In this document: piece by piece, positions 11,717 through 23,536 of the stretch
Layout of the letters: each line of letters starts with the position of its first letter
Position numbering within the stretch: position 1 is the first letter of the stretch
NCBI GenBank assembly: GCA_033725935.1
Contig: MU867081.1
Span: 186,001-250,000 of the forward strand
Direction: 5' to 3'
DNA from: Cladorrhinum sp. PSN259
Taxonomy: Eukaryota; Ascomycota; Sordariomycetes; Sordariales; Podosporaceae
DNA: 64,000 nt
Position numbers and translations under genes: made by a program
Notes under the pieces: generated by a model
Database searches by the model: none
Told to the model about the DNA's origin: nothing
What the model saw: the letters and a program-made list of their open reading frames with translations, nothing else

Positions 11717-13230
11717 CTTGCTAACAATCCCGATATTCAACTAATGAAAACTTCGTGTCCATCAATCGGTTGGGTGATCGTTACGACATGTATCTCGTCG
11801 ACAAAGCCATGGCACAATCTAAGTTGTCCAACTTTGAGATGCGAAATTGCAGGGGAAAAAATGACCGCAATGCTGGAGATCATTACCAGAAGGGTTCTGG
11901 ACTCTGAGACCAACAACAAAGCGACTATTTGGTCTCCTCGACATCATGAAATTCACAGCATCTAGACTATGGGAACAAAGCATATCTTCAACCAGAAGCG
12001 CTGGACTCAACTCTGGTATATTGCGTACAATGTGGAACCTAAACCCGAGGATGACATGAGCCATTATGACTGGCCGCACGAATTCATGACAGGTCCCATC
12101 GCCAAACAACATTCTCCTGTTGCATGGCTAAGAATCAGTTGCACGTACACTCATACAATATTTCACGTGGGAGCTACTGATTCTAAGACCAAACGTGCGA
12201 TGGGGATTCTGATTACGGTTTCTCATTGACATTTTGAACGAGTCATTCTGTGGTGCGGACTTCTTCTATGAGCCCCAGAATGACGAATGGGCTCATGGGT
12301 GGGTGCACAGCTGGGCAATGGAACGTGGTCCGAAAGATGAACCAGAGACAGAACGGAGAGTAGAGATGGTCCGGTTGTTTTTGAACCTCGAATTTGATTC
12401 CACTCAGAACCTTGCTAAGGTAGAATACTGGCTCTTGCATATTGTAGATTTCGATGGTATCAGGCGTCTACCCTATGGGGACTATGACAATCCGTTTGCA
12501 CAATTTTATAAAGAACTAAATGTTCAAGTTGGATACTGGACAATATTCTTAGATATAATGCCGGAGTTTCTCTTCAACAGCCGAAAGAAGGAAGGAACAA
12601 AAGGGAGATCATCTAACGACAAACGGGATCAACAATGTTCTCAGGCAAGTTCTAAGCGCTGGTCATCCACGACGACTCAACAACATTCAACGCAATGAGC
12701 TTCAGGATCACATGCCTAGAGGCGTGCCAACAGCTGAACCTACATCACAGACATCTGCAGAGCTTTTGAAGAGGCAGCACTACAGTAATCCATTGATGTT
12801 TAGAGTTCTGGCCCAGATACATGATGTAGGAAAACATCACGCAGCGGGCTACGCAACTATGTTGCAGTTTCAACACGAGCACGACAGACTGTGGAAAGCG
12901 TTTGCTGCTATAGCACTTCTTACTATGACACAGATGCTTTACGATTCGCACTTCTTTACCCGGTACTCGGACTTAACTAATCGGATGTTACCACCCCACG
13001 GCATCGGTAACACCACACACCATCGGCAGTTCAAAATCTTACCTCATCCGGCATCGACATCAAATCCCATTGGTCCCCTCGGTGTCGTACAAAATTTGTT
13101 CTTATTCATCGCATTCTCTGTCGCGCATCTTTTTAGGAAGACCGCATCACTGAGTCACAAAAAGGTACACAAATTCCTGAAATCGAGAATCTTTATGCCT
13201 CAAAGACACCAAGAGCACCTTTCCATCAGG
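11717..13230 (+). pseudogene. Decayed protein-coding gene of unknown family
   Basis: Protein-like segments follow one another on the plus strand but change frame and meet stops. One frame reads NENFVSINRLGDRYDMYLVD from about 11742 and stops near 11907. Another reads PKPEDDMSHYDWPHEF near 12043 to a stop at 12229. A third runs 12234-12698 (DFFYEPQNDEWAHGW, then FDGIRRLPYGDYDNPFAQFY). A fourth runs from about 12630 to past 12990 (RRLNNIQRNELQDHM, then LLKRQHYSNPLMFRVL). Some frame changes could be introns, but I could not join them with good splice signals. Base composition is more AT-rich than the flanking genes. I do not recognise the family. It ends just before the FAD monooxygenase. Confidence 0.4.
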
Positions 13231-13271
13231 AACCCCATTTGGACCTCAACACCACAAACAAACAAACCAAT

Positions 13272-14826
13272 ATGTCTTCACCTACTCCCGAAGTGGACAT
13301 CGCCCTAATAGGCGCGGGGATAACCTCACTCACACTCTCCATCGGCCTCGCCCGCATCGGCATCAAGCACAAAATCTACGAACAATCACCCCACCTCACA
13401 GAGCTAGGCGCCGGTCTCGGTTTCGGTCCAAACGCATGGCGCGCGCTGCGTCTCATTGAACCTCGCCTCCTAGAAATATTCGAGAAGGTCGCAACCTTTA
13501 CTGAGAAAACATCCCACTCACAGCCTACCGACGAGACTCCTCTACCCACTACAACAAACGAGACAACAGAACAAGAAGACGAAGAACAAAAAGAAGAAAA
13601 ACACCCAATATGGATAGAATTCCTCCCCGGCACCTCTCCCCTTCCACCGCGGTCCGTCCCGTCCTCATTCAAAGTCCACGCCAGGCACTCCGGCGGAAAG
13701 GGCCACGCAGCCGTGCACCGCGCCAAGTGGCTCGACGTCTTGGCCTCGTTCGTCACTGCTCCCATAGTATTCCGCAAACGATTCGAAAGCCTCACTCAGT
13801 CCGAGTCTAGCGTCACCATAAACTTCTCCGACGGCAGCACGGCGACCCACTCGGCCGTTATCGGCTGCGACGGGGTCAAGTCCAAAGTCAGGACCGCCTT
13901 GTTCCCCCAGAGCAAATGCGGATACTCTGGTAAATACGCTTATCGGGCTTTGATACCATTTGAGGAGGCCGTCAAGATACTGGGCGAGGTCAGGAGTGGC
14001 GTTCCGAGTTTGTGGGTACGTACTGTACAACCGAGGCCCTTTCTAGACGGATATCAAAAGACCAAACCACATATCATGATGGTGTCGAACGATTACTAAC
14101 AAACAGAACAGATGGGCCCCGGAGCGCATTTACTCACCTTTCCCGTGCTCGACAACCTCAACATTGTCGCTTTCTGCACTGATACCGACAGCGAGTGGGC
14201 CGGTACCTCGTCCTCCCTGACGGTCCCGACGACGAAGCAGGATGCGATCGACGACTTCAAAAAGGCAGGATTCAGCGACGCGCTCCTCGGGCTGTTTAAT
14301 GCTGTTCCTGATGATAGGAAGCTGAACAAGGTATGTCACTTCCCATCCATCACATCGTTCAATGTTTGACATGCATATACTAATGAGAAACAAACTGCAG
14401 TGGGGACTCTTCGACGTGGCTGATAATCCACCTCCTAGCTTCTTCAAGGGGAGGGTGACGCTCATAGGGGACGCAGCGCACGCTAGCACACCGCACCACG
14501 GCTCGGGAGCGGGATTTTGTATGGAGGACGTCGCTGTTCTCACAGGATTACTTGAGCAGTGGCAGGAGTCAGAATTAGGGCCCGGCAGGGTAGAAGACGT
14601 TTTTGCACAGTTTGATGCAAGCAGGAGGAAGAGGGACCAATGGTTGGTACAAAGCAGCAGGAGAGCTGCAGAGCTGTACCAGTTCCAGGTGGAGGGTATC
14701 ACGAGCTTGGAGGATATCAAGAGGGATATCGAGGAGAGACAGGAGGTGTGCTGGGGGTTCGACGTGGAAAGGGCGGTGGAGGAGACAAAGAATGGGTTGA
14801 AGGAGCGATTAGACGCGAATTTGTGA
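13272..14826 (+). CDS. FAD-dependent monooxygenase (salicylate hydroxylase-like)
   Basis: Three exons, 13272-14015, 14112-14330 and 14401-14826, with clean GTACGT / GTATGT donors and CAG acceptors, give about 462 residues. The enzyme class hydroxylates aromatic or polyketide substrates using FAD and NAD(P)H. Visible motifs are the Rossmann GxGxxG (ALIGAGITSLTLSIGLA), the DG motif (VIGCDGVKSKVR) and the GD motif (VTLIGDAAHASTPHHGSGAG). Residues about 78-110 form an acidic, Glu/Thr-rich insertion (ending EQEDEEQKEEKH) that is not part of the usual fold. The gene is convergent with the 2-hydroxyacid dehydrogenase, 62 bp between stops. Substrate unknown. ATG 13272 is chosen because the nucleotide-binding strand starts eight residues later. 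Confidence 0.9.
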
Positions 14827-14888
14827 TTGAACTGCAATGTCTTGAATTTCTACCTTTCAAAGTTTCACTATCTAAGCTGAGAGCCCTC

Positions 14889-16049
14889 TCAGTAATGATG
14901 TTCCTTGTTCATCACGTTGATCAACGGCTTCCCGTCCCGGAGCGCGTCCAAGTTTCTCTCGATGATAGCTTGGACTCTCTCAAAGTAATGCGGCGTCTTC
15001 CAGCTGACGTGCGGAGTGATAAACACGTTTGGGGCAGTGTACAGCGGGTGCCCGTCCGGCAAGGGCTCAGGATCCGTCACGTCCAATGCGGCTCCCCTGA
15101 TCTTCCCGGTTTGCAAAGCATCCAACAAGGCATCCGTGTCAATATGTTGGCCCCTAGCAATATTGGACACAAAGGTCTTTTTCTTGGACAGAATCTCGAA
15201 CTGTTCCGAGCCGATGATGTACTTGGATGCTTCAGTAAGCGGAAGCGAGAGGACGAGGAGATCGAGATCTTGTGATAAAAACGTGTTGACGGCTTCCTTG
15301 GATGCACCGTGAAACCATTTCGCAGGAATCAGGCCGTCCGGGTCGCCGGTGCCCGGCACGCAGTAGCTGTCGTCTTTGCGCGATTCAGGGGTCGACTTCT
15401 CGCTTCTTGTGTAAGCGTAAACCTGCATGCCGAGCGCCTGGCCGAGTCTCGCGCACTGCCTGCCGATTGCGCCGTATCCGAGAACGCCCATCCGCAGCCC
15501 TGGAGAGTCCTGAACCGGCAAGCTCGTAAAACTGTAGCTCCATTTTGCCTTCTTTTGTTCTTCAGCGTAGGTGAGAAAGTGGTGGCTCATCATCAGCCAT
15601 GTGCCGATGACCCATTCGGCTATCTGAGGCCTAGGAGGTGCGTCAGTGTAACCCCAAATTGGTGTTGTGCAACAATAGGCATTAGACAAAGCGGAATTCA
15701 CTTACGGATGGGTTCCGTTGGAGGTGCAGAAGGTAACATCCTGGTTCTGGTAAAGGGGGTTCCCAATCCAGATGTCGGCGCCAGCTGACAGTAGCTGGAC
15801 GTACCGCACATTTTTAAGGAGTCGAGACTGTTCGGCATCTATGGGCATGCCGGTGCAGAGGAGAGTGACACCATCCAGGGCATCTTGTGGGAGAGGATCG
15901 GGCGGAACTTTCCATTCCCTTTGTACCCATCGTATCTCTTTAATGCCCGGGTGATTGGCTGCAATTTTTGCAATCCATTTGTCATCCCTTGGAAGGGGAA
16001 CGGCCATCAGCAAGATGTCGTCCATGTTTGTCGTGGCTGCGGAACCCAT
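14889..16049 (-). CDS. NAD-dependent D-2-hydroxyacid dehydrogenase
   Basis: Two exons, 16049-15706 and 15630-14889 (intron 75 nt, GTAAGT...CTAG), give about 361 residues. The family reduces 2-oxoacids or oxidises D-2-hydroxyacids in the cytosol. The nucleotide-binding motif is MGVLGYGAIGRQCARLGQAL. The catalytic triad is visible as Arg in FVSNIARGQHID, Glu in ALDVTDPEPLPDGH and His in FITPHVSW. Length and order of motifs agree with the family. The N-terminal substrate-binding half starts with DDILLMAVPLP. It is convergent with the FAD monooxygenase. Exact substrate (glyoxylate, hydroxypyruvate or other) cannot be read from the sequence. Confidence 0.92.
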
Positions 16050-16667
16050 GGCGAGTTTGGTAAAATGTCCGAGTCGAAGTTAGCAAGTGTGAAATCAAGT
16101 AGGGAAAGTGCAGCAGCTTAAAAGGAGAAGGGACGGTGTGGCACTGCGGGAGCGGTGTCGAAAAAATCTTTGGTAGCTTCGGTTCCGAGTCCGAAGTGCG
16201 GGGTTGTACAGTAGCTGCGGTGTCCTTGATCCGCCACGGGACTCCATGGTCTTTCTTACGCAACGATACGGATACCTCGGCCCCATCGGATGGATGACGC
16301 CGCCGGTTGGCATTGCGATAATTCTGCCAAGAACGACATGACGCCTTTCGGTGCCTTGTCGGCAGCAATTTATCATTACAAATTCTGTCAAAGCAGTCTG
16401 ATGATAATGAATGCTGACTTGCATCTCAATTGATTTTAATTGTGTTTATTTTTATTTATTTAATTTTCTTTATATAAAAAGAATAACATTAATAACTAAA
16501 AAAAAAGGTTCTCTTCACGTAGGAAACTCGAAAATGATGAAAATCTCTTTGCGATGAAGCATCAGGGATCGGGAAAGAAATTAGCAGGAAAACAAAAGTT
16601 CATTCTGAGTGGTGATGGATGCTATGTGTATGCTATGCGTATGTTAAAATGCTCAGAAAAATTGTGC
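16050..16667. other. Intergenic, no gene seen
   Basis: Lies between the dehydrogenase start and the HET stop. A short AT-rich stretch at about 16430-16510 is the only feature. No protein-like frame. Confidence 0.5.
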
Positions 16668-18837
16668 CTAAAAAATCCTAACCTCTTCCTCTCCTCCTCC
16701 TTGCGCAATCCAACTTCCGGGGAGGGCGGCAACCCCGATCCGCTCGTACATGTCCTGCCTCCCCTCCTTTGGACTGGAAACAACGACGAGGACGTAGTGC
16801 TCGAGGTCACCCGTGTCGAGACCTGCTTGCTGTGCCGACTTGAGTTTGCGCCTCCCCACAATGACGCACTTGACCTGCCTCCAGTCGTCAAAGCCAAGGG
16901 ACGTGTTGCTTCCCTCGTCAAACAAGATCTTGGTCTTTGCCATTTCGAGGGACACAACAAACTCACTGGCCCAAACTTTCAGATATGTTTCTTCTCCCGA
17001 GTTGCCTGTATGCCACGTTGCACTGCTGCTGTTCGTTTGAGAGCCACTGCTGCTGCCAGTGGCGACGGCCGTCGTCGTCTGAGCCCAAGGAGACTTGATG
17101 CCTTTCTCTCCTCCATAATGCCACTCCACTCCTCGAAATGGTAGGTCCAAAAAACTTATAGCGCCCTCGTACGCCATCCACGACCATGTTGGGACGGTGT
17201 AGCTCTTTGTCGAAGACAGCGGCAGCATTTGCGCGGCTGAAAAATCGATTCTTCTCATTCCTTCCTCCGAGTCTCGTTTCCACAGGAGGCTGCGTCCGAA
17301 AAACTCTCCGTCAAAGATTCCGTATCCGCCGTGGGTGTTGAATGCTGCGACAAGACGCTGCTCAAGTCCGGCGATGGCGATAGGTCGATCGTAGGGCTTC
17401 GTGAACTCGAGTCTCGAGTAGGTCTTGTACAAAGACTCGTAGATGCGAATGCGAGCCCCTTTTGTCGAAGTCATGGTAAGGTCGGGGAAGTTGGGGTCGC
17501 CAAGGAATGCAGCTTGGTTGCTTTGTTTGGCGCCAAAGTTAGTTGTGATTATGTTATTATCAAAGACTGGGATAGAGGTGGACTTACTTGGTCATCTTGG
17601 CCAACGTCTCGCACCGAACCCCAGAACCACACTCAAAGTAGGTTTGACTCTCTGTAAAATAGATGGTGCGCCGTGCGAGCGCTCGCTCCTGCAACACCCA
17701 ACCTCGCTTGTTGAGTGGCCCATCGATTACATCTGACTGGAAGTCATTAATAGCTTCGCAGACATAGAGCTTCTCCTCATGGGCAAGTTGATGGTCAAGA
17801 GTCACGAATTTGCGGTTTCGTGCTTGGTTTGATAAAAACCCAGAGGAGGTGCCTGTTGCACGGCTTGCGGCAATGACGCAGTAAGCATTGCTGAAAACTG
17901 TTTCCATGAGCTTTGCCTCTTGGTGGAAGTCGCCGTCGATGCCTTGGAGGATGCAAAGCGAGTCGATCCAGACGTATCTGATGCCAAGCGCCCGGGTTAC
18001 GTGAACGGCATCCTGAAAAGTCCGAGGTAGGTCATTCATGGGGATACCTTTTTGAAGCCGAGAGACAAAGTTGGCTTTGGTGGTACAAAAGTGTTTGTTT
18101 TTGGCTGCATCGCCCCATGGATGTGATAATGCGATATAGCGGAGGTCTGGCGATTGACTTTTGCGTCTGATAATCTTTGATACGCAGAGGAAAACCTTTG
18201 AGAGGCTATTTTTGGATGAACCGACATCTATCAGACGTGTCGGGAGAGCTGGTAGATCTGTGCTTGTCGTCGAGTTCTTGGGTCTGCAGGTGACGATGTG
18301 GCGCGTGTCACAGTCAGAGAGCCATTGTGAAAGCAGCTGCAAATGAGCAGAGCTCGATTGTTGAAGCAATGTTGGGAAACCGATCTGAATCTCGTTAAGA
18401 GGATCATTTTGTTCCGAGGTTGCACTATCTGCTTGTCGACAGTCAGCTTCAATATACCAAAGCCATTCCAGTAGAGCAACGCTCGCTTGGGTCATACCTT
18501 TGGATCTGCAGAGTGACAGGAGAGGGGAAGGCCCGTCTTGGAAAAATAAGTTGGATCCAGTCCTAAAAATCTCAACGGGGGCATTGTGATCCGTATCCGC
18601 GCTGCTGCAAGCCTGGTAGATGAGCCGATGAAGGTCACACTTCTTAGAGGCATCCTGAATACTGCCAAGTGTCTCAACGAAGACACCGGGCGTAAGAAGG
18701 TCCAGCTTGGAACAGTGCTGACAGAGCCTTTGATCGTCACCGCGCATTGGAAACGGTGTCGATGCCTTGAATTCCGGATGCTTGAGGAGGACCAAGGGAA
18801 AGTCATTGTCAACCGGGAATTTCCAAGTTGTCTCCAA
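16668..18837 (-). CDS. HET domain (heterokaryon incompatibility) region
   Basis: Exons proposed: 18837-18498, 18428-17588 and 17520-16668. HET domains trigger regulated cell death in fungal non-self recognition. The domain is clear: LRYIALSHPWGD, YVWIDSLCILQGIDGDFHQE, YCVIAASRATGTSSGF and RGWVLQERALARRTIYF, followed by FECGSG. A C-terminal region of about 270 residues (VPTWSWMAYEGAI; later WASEFVVSLEMA) is usual in the long HET proteins. The intron at 18497-18429 is 69 nt, so both spliced and unspliced forms stay open; its GTATGA donor, GCTGAC branch and GCAG acceptor favour splicing. No in-frame ATG precedes residue-equivalent 18750, and the exon begins at an acceptor (AAACAG). This supports joining it to the kinase exon through the ladder at 18838-19416 rather than a separate start. 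Confidence 0.85.
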
Positions 18838-19416
18838 CTGTTTGATCTCAGTTATTTTTCGCTTGCTTGAAGGAGGGTATATATGATCGGGTGAGACGTA
18901 CCGGCTGATAGAAGAGAACAAGTATTTGGGTCAGCAACTCGATTTCATCTATTTTAACGCACAAATTGTGACTGGTGGGGAGGCGTCAGGGATTGGCACT
19001 TACAGCCTGCGCAAGTCAATCCACTGTCTCACCCAGGAGTAGGTCTCAGTGTGGTAGGTCTCCACTCACATGCTGCGGGCAAAAGTCTTTAGCTCCAAGG
19101 TTCTTGGTCAGTGGCTAGATAGGATTTACTCACTGTCTGTAACGAGGGCAAAGTGGAGCGGTCACGGTTAGTATGATCCCCAAGCTGTAGCCACGTTTAT
19201 GACGCTTACATACTGCGGACCGAATCAGCACGGAGTCTCCTGAGATATGCCTATATACTCAAACTCACAGTCTGTTCAGTGAAACAAATTGACTAGCACG
19301 TCAGTCACTTGCCTCCTTGTGTGGCAACCCAATCACATTGCGGGCATTGATTCACGTACCTCCTGAATCCCCAATCAGCGATGTTGTCCACGAGGTTTAT
19401 CGACCGAAGATCATAC
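18838..19416 (-). other. Ladder of seven 3-nt micro-exons between kinase and HET exons
   Basis: On the minus strand seven units of the form CAG-NNN-GT donor follow one another. The three-base units lie at 19362-19360 (GAG), 19271-19269 (ACT), 19212-19210 (TAT), 19136-19134 (ACA), 19072-19070 (CAT), 19006-19004 (GCT) and 18904-18902 (CCG). Donors are GTACGT, GTGAGT, GTAAGC, GTGAGT, GTGAGT, GTAAGT, GTACGT. The eight implied introns are 54, 88, 56, 73, 61, 63, 99 and 64 nt, all with CTGAC, CTAAC, CTGAT or CTGAG-like branch sites. The codons E-T-Y-T-H-A-P hold no stop and are in phase with the kinase exon before and the HET exon after. Successive splicing from the 5' side would rebuild each donor next to a growing exon. 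The splice signals are seen; the splicing itself is inferred. Confidence 0.7.
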
Positions 19417-21704
19417 TAGGTTCTTCTGCCTGGGCTGCAAGCCCTGTCCGAGATATTGTGAGCTGGTTGGTGCGATCCTTGGCTTTTTCCCTCTCTTTGG
19501 TGGTGGAATTGGCAACCCCACCCGTTTCTGCGTGGCAAAGAGGTAGTGGCCGCCTGCTTGCTCATCATGTCTGGCCTTTTGAGCGATACTTTCCAGTTTC
19601 TCCTTGAGCTCCCCGGCGTCCGCTCGGCACCTGGAAATCTCGGCCTTGGTCATACCATCGACAGGCAGCTCAACAACAAGAAGCCTGTCTCTGACGAACT
19701 CAATAATCTCCCTGAGAGCGGATTGAGGGCGGCGACACTCTGGGTCCTTCAAAATCTCGTCAATCCAGTGTCTCACTACATCGCAGACTTGAGCGGTGCC
19801 AAAATCCCTGTGCACAGTAAAGTAAAGAGTTTCGGTTGTTTGATCCAGGAACGTCCTCTCCGAGTAAAATGCGGCTAGGCCCTTGTTTCCATATAAAATC
19901 ACAATGACAAACTCAAAGATGACGCATCCCATCGACCAAACGTCAAAACGACGAGATCTTGGATGATAAGAGCTGTTCATGTACCGATTAGCCTCTGGCG
20001 CTTCGTAATGGGATGTTGTGTATTGCATGGTGGTCTGCTCGTTTCGGCTTCTCGTTGCAAACATGTGCTGTTTGGCCAACCCCACGTCAGCAATCTTGAG
20101 GGTACCAAGCCATCGTGACAAGTCTCGATTGGCGCCAAAACACTGAAGAATGTTTTCAGGTTTAAGGTCGCCATGACGCCAATGCTCCTCCCCAGTGGCG
20201 TCACTCTCATCGCTGTAGTAGGAACGAGATCCGTCGTCGCTGACCCGAGAGTCCTCATCATCGGAAGGGAGAGAGAATCTGATCTTTGGAACACGTCGAA
20301 CTGAAGGTGTTGATGATGCGTCGGCGTAGGTGTCGTCGTCGTCATCAGAATCATTGTATATCTCAGGTTCAACCGGCTGGGATCGCACAGATGTTCCAGG
20401 CTCCGCAAGGCTTCCTGCGCGACGGACAACGATGGCGGTCTTGGTGTTTGTGTTTGTGTTGTGGAGGGTTGAGAGAGCCCCGGCGAGTCCTAGAATTTCC
20501 TCAATAAAGATCATCACACGGTCTGCATCTAAATCCTTTGGTTCTTTCCCTTGGCTCTGCCACAGTGTTCGAAGACTGCCCCCTTCGGCCCACTCGAACA
20601 TGATGTAGTATTCTGAGCCTCGGTTGACGGCAGCAATAGGGCGGATGAGGTTCTTGTGGCGAAGGTCCCTAATCTTTTCGAGAGCGGTTACTTCATGAGT
20701 CCAAGCCTCTTCAACCTTGTATCCAGGCTCGGATGCGAGATGCCTCAATTTTTTTAACGCGACGCGGAGCTCCTTTGAACCCTACGAAGGTTAGTACCAT
20801 CATCTTCGGCGGGGAATTTGCAACGGGGTCCTACCTCTTCCGTTATCTGCTGATCGTGGTGGTCAGGGTGTACCCATGCCTCAAAGACGGTACTGAAATG
20901 ACCGTCACTCTCGGCTTTGCTTCTCCTCACAAATGGCAGCACGCATCCATCCTTTTCCTTGTATACAAACTGCTCCCTGGTGAAGATGGGGGAGAGGAAG
21001 GTGCCCTGGTGGTGGCAAAAGTCGAAGGAAATATCCTCCCAGATCTTGTCATGAAAAATATCCAGCGCCCGAGCGTGCCCCTTTTCGCATTTCGAATGAT
21101 CCCCTATACATAGCATTTCATCAATTGGAAGCAGCTCATCTGTCATCCCTTGATCCTGACAAGCCCGCATAACCGACGCTAGCTGATGGGGCTCTGCCTC
21201 GCCGCCAAGTACCAGACTCAAGAACATCTTTGGCGCCCTTGTGCAAACGAAATGTACAAGTCCTGGGGAGGCATCGGGGGGCAGAACGGAACGCACGATG
21301 TCTTGGGTGACGAATGTTTTGACTTTGGGTGCAGGGAGGAACTTTCGAGAAGGGCCGTCGAGTCCATTGGCCACAAGGGAACCTTTCAACTTCTTCCGAA
21401 GCAGCGGTAGTTCCCTCTTGGGATTCGGAGGCCTAAATGAGGCAATCTCAGTCGTCGTGAGGGTTGGTGAAGTCATTGTGTTGCCAGCGGACACCGTGAC
21501 AGAGACCAGCGATGGGCTGGGTACCGGAGAGCTTGGTGGTCGAGGGCTTGGCACCGGACCTGGCACGGGGGCTGGCAGGTCTGGTGCTGACGGGGCCTGC
21601 CTCCGACGAACAAACATCCATGATATCATTGTCAAAATAAAAAAGACAAGGAAAAGGGCAAAAGTGTACGCAAGAGGCGTGGTTGGAAGAACAGGCTTCA
21701 CCAT
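19417..21704 (-). CDS. Membrane-anchored protein kinase region, probably fused to HET
   Basis: Exons 21704-20835 and 20781-19417 (intron 53 nt, branch TACTAAC) encode about 745 residues. Residues about 10-32 are one transmembrane helix (AYTFALFLVFFILTMISWMF), then a Pro-rich linker. The kinase has a weak Gly loop (SDGHFSTVFEAW), Lys in VALKKL, Glu in the C-helix, catalytic HGDLKPENIL (Gly for the Arg of HRD), DVG for DFG (IADVGLAKQ) and YEAPEA. An acidic insertion (YNDSDDDDDTYAD) of about 80 residues sits before the catalytic loop. If unspliced, the frame ends at TGA 19411-19413, but AAC-CTA is followed by the donor GTATGA at 19416. Splicing there leads in phase into the seven-codon ladder and the HET exons, giving about 1,430 residues in total. 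It is divergent from a related kinase at 23537. Confidence 0.82.
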
Positions 21705-23536
21705 CCTGAACTGTGACCGTGGTTTAGCTCGTGGACCCTCGAATAAATTGAGTCAAAGATTGGACAATTCCATTCCCAATAGGTGGGCATCGGGCTCCCA
21801 TCAGGCGGGGTATCAATTGTCAATGGGACTTTGAGCCTCATCTTCCCCTCCCCGGGATATCCAGCTTGGTCATCTGCGGGGCCACGTTGACCTGCAACAG
21901 CAGAAAATTATCGTCTTTGCACGATCCCCCCTTTCCAGTATTGGTCCGAAAACGGCGTTCAGGGTCGCAGTTGGGGCGCAGACTGTCGAACCCCAGCAAT
22001 GATTTTGATCGAACGAGGCTCTGGGTCCAGAGAAGTGAGACGGAATCAAGAAAGCTTCGATGTCAGGTGGGGCGGTCGCTGGAAGGAAGTTGCATTTTGA
22101 TGCAGCCAAGAACAGGGACGGGAAGGGGAAAGCGGGCTCTGGCTGCCTCTTTCTTTCATCCCACCTCCCATGACACGTCCTTGTACAGTCTAATGCTTAA
22201 ATCTTTGTTACTGCGGTGCACGCCCAATTTATACTTTCTAATGCCTATTTCATTTGTTTGTACGCCTATTCGGCTTCTGTTGATGCATTCCCGACTCCTT
22301 TCTACGCATGCTGGATATTCCACCACGTACTATCTTTTAGCTTTTTCTAATCACTTACCTTACGGTTTATATTTTTTGATTGGCCTCTGTGCCTGGTTTC
22401 TGTCCTTGGTTTTATGGGGCATGTGCTGAGCTAACAAATATTTAAGCATTAGAGTGTATCTTTGGCCAACCAAGAGGTGGAATCTGGATCCAAGGAAGCG
22501 CTATCTCGTCCTTTTCCTGCATGCATTATCACATTGCAAGCCACTAAAGAGGCAGTGTTTTAGTACATATGATATGCATGTGTTCGGCATTGGGGTGGAT
22601 GGATGGGGGGGAGGACCGGTTAAAATGCTCGGCGTGCTTCGTAATCACTTGATCAAATGATGACTGGACAATCCCCTCTACGTAAAGTTTTGTTGAATTG
22701 AGTGGTCAATTGAGCAGCAAGAAAGAAAAGGAGCGTTGGGTCAAGTTTAAGCACTTCAGTCTGCAGACCAGTGGCACGGATGGAGGAAGTTGCCAACCTT
22801 GGATTGATGGCGACTGTTTTCCATCCCGAAGCCCAACAAAAAGCCAGGGCCTAAAGAATGGTGTATACCTGCGTCCGAGGTGTAAGGTGTGCGATGCCGT
22901 GGCTTCATAAAGATTACATGCAACGGAATGCCCGCACGGTTGCCTTACGCAGCTGTGTACGATGGCTCGGACTGGACATGAAATTGGCGCAAGTCTTGAA
23001 AACCAGATCATTCGAGGCTATGCCCAATTGGACCGTTATCTCTGCACTCAATGCATGAGAACCAACATTCCGTCACCAGTGTTCGCACTGTGCTTGGCAG
23101 CGCGGTGTAAGGTGGGAGAGAGCTGCTCCTGCTCTGGCGAGTCGGGGCCTACACACCCTTTGAATGCGTGTTTCGAAACTTTTGGGGCGCAATCGGCATC
23201 CCACCACACCATCGCTGATTGTACTGCCGAGAAAAGAGATGTTCACGGTCCGCATGGTTCGCATGATTCGCAAGGCGGCTCTCGTGGTTGACTCACTCAA
23301 TGCCTCTTTTACACCATTTTGTGACTTTGGAGCGTCCCTGAGAAGAGACAAAAAGGGAGCGGAGTCTCTGCATTTTAATACTCTTTTCTGACCCCACACC
23401 GCTTCTTCACTTTCATCTGTACCTTGCCGCTACCTCTGCACTTTTCCACTCGGAAGCAACCAAGTGCAAGTAACACCTGCATTTCTCCACTTCTTGGTCA
23501 GAAAGCAACCTGGCTTATGCGGCCAAGACCGGCACC
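21705..23536. other. Shared upstream region of two divergent kinase genes
   Basis: About 1.8 kb with no convincing frame. It carries one copy of a diverged direct repeat (22743-22905, separate entry). Promoters of both kinases must lie here; I can point to no specific operator. Confidence 0.5.
22743..22905 (+). repeat. Diverged direct repeat, copy A
   Basis: About 163 bp starting AAGTTTAAGCACTTCA and matching 25659-25821 in the same orientation, with shared blocks such as ACTGTTTTCCAT and CAAAAAGCCA. Many differences are C in this copy against T in the other, as expected if copy B had suffered more RIP. The pair encloses the plus-strand kinase gene. Confidence 0.7.
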
